Positions 5,767 to 7,259 of a stretch of 7,259 nucleotides of DNA are shown here, piece by piece; the first letter of the stretch is position 1, and each line of letters opens with the position of its first letter. The stretch is from Candidatus Zixiibacteriota bacterium (GTDB taxonomy: Bacteria; Zixibacteria; MSB-5A5; JAABVY01; JAHJOQ01), in contig JAJRZO010000366.1 in assembly GCA_024275215.1 (NCBI GenBank), positions 1 to 7,259 of the forward strand. Direction: 5' to 3'. The position numbers and the translations under genes are program-made. The notes beneath the pieces are model-generated. The model was not told the origin of the DNA, did no database searches, and worked only from the letters and a program-made list of their open reading frames with translations.

Positions 5767-6306
5767 CTAAAATCGATATGTCAGCGTGATTTTGGCAGCC
5801 CCTGATCCTGCATCATCGAATGGCGGTGTAATATCGACATCAAAACCTGACAGGTGAGCATCAACATAGGCATCAATCATCGACAGAAAAACAGTCACTC
5901 CGGTCAACCACATATACAGGTCTCTCCGATCCTGATAGAACTCATAGTCGCCATAGTACCAATTTCTCAAACCCGGATCGGATTCGACTGAAAACTTGTC
6001 ATACGCCTGATCGGCAAGGTCCCAGTTATATGCAAGCTGATAAATTAAGTATGACTCGCCGGCCATGACAACAAAAGCCTTGATGTATTTTTTGTTATAG
6101 AACTGTCCCCAACCGGGCACTGCCGCCGACCTTAGCAACGCTCCCATCGGCGATGTTTTCCGGGGTGCTTCAGGGCGAACACTGGCGTCAGATTCGATCA
6201 TGATTGAATCACGCACATGGAGGCTGTCAAGCTGTTCAGCATGCAGAGCGCTGAAAGAACTGAGCGCTAAAACACAACAGACGATTTGCAGAACGAATAG
6301 CTTCAT
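5767..6306 (-). CDS. DUF5683 family envelope protein
   Basis: A 179-residue protein with a signal peptide (residues 1-23, predicted cleavage after LHA). A Ser/Asp-rich linker leads to the DUF5683 core GALLRSAAVPGWGQFYNKKY (55-74). Two hydrophobic stretches (about 76-93 and 131-147) probably span or lie in a membrane, the second running into DAYVDAHL (145-152). The chain ends in a beta-like ITLTYRF with a terminal Phe, as many outer-membrane proteins do. The family is widespread in Bacteroidota and related phyla and has no known function. The ATG at 6304-6306 is chosen because it gives a complete signal peptide, though no ribosome binding site precedes it. The gene is divergent from the sirtuin gene. 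Confidence 0.8.
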   Translation of the reverse strand: MKLFVLQIVCCVLALSSFSALHAEQLDSLHVRDSIMIESDASVRPEAPRKTSPMGALLRSAAVPGWGQFYNKKYIKAFVVMAGESYLIYQLAYNWDLADQAYDKFSVESDPGLRNWYYGDYEFYQDRRDLYMWLTGVTVFLSMIDAYVDAHLSGFDVDITPPFDDAGSGAAKITLTYRF

Positions 6307-6341
6307 ATATAGTACTTACGCCACGAATCACTCAAAGCTCC

Positions 6342-6370
6342 ATATTAGAGCCGAAAGCCTTCCATCACAA
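6342..6370 (-). promoter_or_regulatory. Candidate promoter of the DUF5683 gene
   Basis: The minus strand has TTGTGA (6365-6370), a 17-bp spacer and TAATAT (6342-6347). Both hexamers match consensus at 4 of 6 positions. The transcript would start near 6335, giving a leader of about 29 nt with no Shine-Dalgarno sequence. Confidence 0.4.
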
Positions 6371-6390
6371 GTTGAAAATGCGTTAATGGC

Positions 6391-6419
6391 TTGACCTGAA
6401 GTTGCTCTTGTGCAATATT
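6391..6419 (+). promoter_or_regulatory. Candidate promoter of the sirtuin gene, near-leaderless
   Basis: TTGACC (6391-6396, 5 of 6 to consensus) is followed by exactly 17 bp and AATATT (6414-6419). An extended -10 TG lies at 6411-6412. Transcription would begin near 6426, only about 4 nt before ATG 6430. That fits the absence of a Shine-Dalgarno sequence. Confidence 0.55.
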
Positions 6420-6429
6420 CATCACATAT

Positions 6430-7161
6430 ATGTACGAGATTTCCGAGAAACTCAGGGAATTGCTCGCAGCCGATCTTCCGGTGGCTGTTCTTACCGGAGC
6501 GGGCGTATCGGCGGAAAGCGGTGTCCCGACATTCCGGGGCGATGAAGGATTGTGGAAGCAATTCCAACCTGAAGAACTCGCCAATGTCGATGCTTTCCTC
6601 GCCAATCCTGAACTGGTCTGGAACTGGTATCAATATCGCCGCAATATTATCAGCCAAGTAGAACCGAATCAGGGACACTTCAGCCTTGCAAAGATGGAAA
6701 AACGACTTTCCAGTTTTACTCTTATAACTCAGAATGTCGATGATCTTCACAGGCGAGCAGGCAGTCGTAATATACTCGAATTACACGGCAACATCGTGCG
6801 TAACAAATGTATAAAGTGCGGCAGGCAGTATGAGAATCTGCCGGAATCGGAAGAGGTGCCTCAATGTGAATGTGGCGGGCTAATCCGCCCTGATGTCGTA
6901 TGGTTCGGTGAAATGCTGCCGCAGGATATTATCCAAAAGGCATTTCTCGCAGCAGAGAAAGCGTCGGTGTTTTTCTCGATCGGAACCTCGGCACTGGTCC
7001 AGCCGGCAGCGTCTCTTCCGGTGATGGCAAAGAACAGAGGCGCATATCTTGTCGAAATCAATGTCGAACCGACCGTTTTGTCTTCACATGCCGACGAATT
7101 TCTGCAGGGCAAATCGGGCGAGGTTCTGCCGGTTATCATCAGGGAGTGCGGGTTAGAATGA
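6430..7161 (+). CDS. cobB: Sir2-family NAD-dependent protein deacylase (class III, CobB/SIRT5-like)
   Basis: A 243-residue cytoplasmic enzyme of normal length for the family. It removes acyl groups from protein lysines using NAD and releases nicotinamide and O-acyl-ADP-ribose. Visible motifs are the NAD-binding GAGVSAESGVPTFRG (23-37), TQNVD (100-104), catalytic H119 in ELHGN, zinc ligands C127, C130, C146 and C148, and GTSALVQPA (185-193). Y67 and R70 in WYQYRRN match the Y-x-x-R pair that in SIRT5 and E. coli CobB binds negatively charged succinyl or malonyl lysine. Desuccinylase or demalonylase activity is therefore likely besides deacetylation. The start at ATG 6430 gives the usual short N terminus, and the mRNA is probably nearly leaderless. 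Its TGA stop overlaps the next gene's ATG by 4 bp, suggesting translational coupling. Confidence 0.95.
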   Translation: MYEISEKLRELLAADLPVAVLTGAGVSAESGVPTFRGDEGLWKQFQPEELANVDAFLANPELVWNWYQYRRNIISQVEPNQGHFSLAKMEKRLSSFTLITQNVDDLHRRAGSRNILELHGNIVRNKCIKCGRQYENLPESEEVPQCECGGLIRPDVVWFGEMLPQDIIQKAFLAAEKASVFFSIGTSALVQPAASLPVMAKNRGAYLVEINVEPTVLSSHADEFLQGKSGEVLPVIIRECGLE

Positions 7162-7259
7162 TCGACCCGACAATATCATCAACAATGAGTGAAACAGAGG
7201 CAAGAGTCGCAGCTCTTATGGACAGGCTCACAGATTGTGATCTATGTCCGAGAAAATGC
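7158..7259 (+). CDS. Radical SAM protein, PflA/PflX-like (5' part only)
   Basis: The first 34 codons are seen; the gene runs off the right edge. A helical start leads to LTDCDLCPRKC with C27, C30 and C34. This C-x2-CPR-x-C pattern lies near the N terminus of PflX-type (COG1313-like) proteins related to pyruvate formate-lyase activating enzymes. There it precedes the CxxxCxxC cluster motif that would lie beyond the window. The start ATG 7158-7160 overlaps the sirtuin stop as ATGA, and AGGGAG lies 11 nt upstream. A second in-frame ATG at 7185-7187 is possible. The substrate is unknown. Because only 34 residues are visible, the family call rests on the cysteine pattern. Confidence 0.65.
   Translation, partial: MIDPTISSTMSETEARVAALMDRLTDCDLCPRKC

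Noticed and set aside
6328..6750. Minus-strand frames overlapping the sirtuin start
   Set aside because: They are antisense to well-defined Sir2 motifs and have no independent evidence.

Overview
The window looks like a bacterial contig of moderate GC, probably from an uncultured Gram-negative lineage. A lipoprotein and a DUF5683 envelope protein, a PAS-rich histidine kinase, a REC-GcvH response regulator and REP-like intergenic repeats recall Zixibacteria, KSB1, Latescibacterota or Desulfobacterota. The phylum cannot be fixed from sequence alone. Genes use the standard bacterial code: TGG is Trp, and TAA, TAG and TGA all end genes.

Layout, left to right. Positions 1-106 are a GC-rich (77 of 106 bases G or C) minus-strand fragment of a penicillin-binding protein 2 that stops matching abruptly, so it is a gene remnant or an assembly join. 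Positions 107-420 hold two copies of a 56-bp repeat, small hairpins and a strong terminator for the next gene. Positions 421-1509 (minus) encode a DUF1573 lipoprotein whose frame is interrupted only by a TGA. That TGA sits exactly on the first Cys of the family's S-C-G-C-T motif. Next comes a minus-strand signalling cluster, transcribed 5379 to 1650: an atypical protein kinase-like protein, a histidine kinase with an N-terminal Rossmann-like domain and two PAS domains, and a response regulator carrying a GcvH-like domain without the lipoyl lysine. Positions 5380-5766 are a 387-bp repeat-rich spacer with a 3 x 25 bp tandem array and nested inverted repeats. A DUF5683 protein (minus) and a class III sirtuin (plus) are then divergently arranged around 6307-6429. 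The sirtuin overlaps by 4 bp the start of a radical SAM gene that runs off the window.

How the genes may work together. The kinase, histidine kinase and response regulator probably form one signalling unit, in which a nucleotide-binding or PAS signal controls phosphorylation of a regulator that acts through its GcvH-like domain. The sirtuin and the radical SAM protein form a second, separate operon.

The most interesting observation is the TGA-for-Cys replacement in the DUF1573 protein. Coding sequence is intact on both sides in one frame, and the mature protein would hold just one other thiol besides its lipid-anchor Cys. This is the signature of a candidate selenoprotein. No textbook SECIS is evident, so a simple nonsense mutation or sequencing error remains a live alternative.
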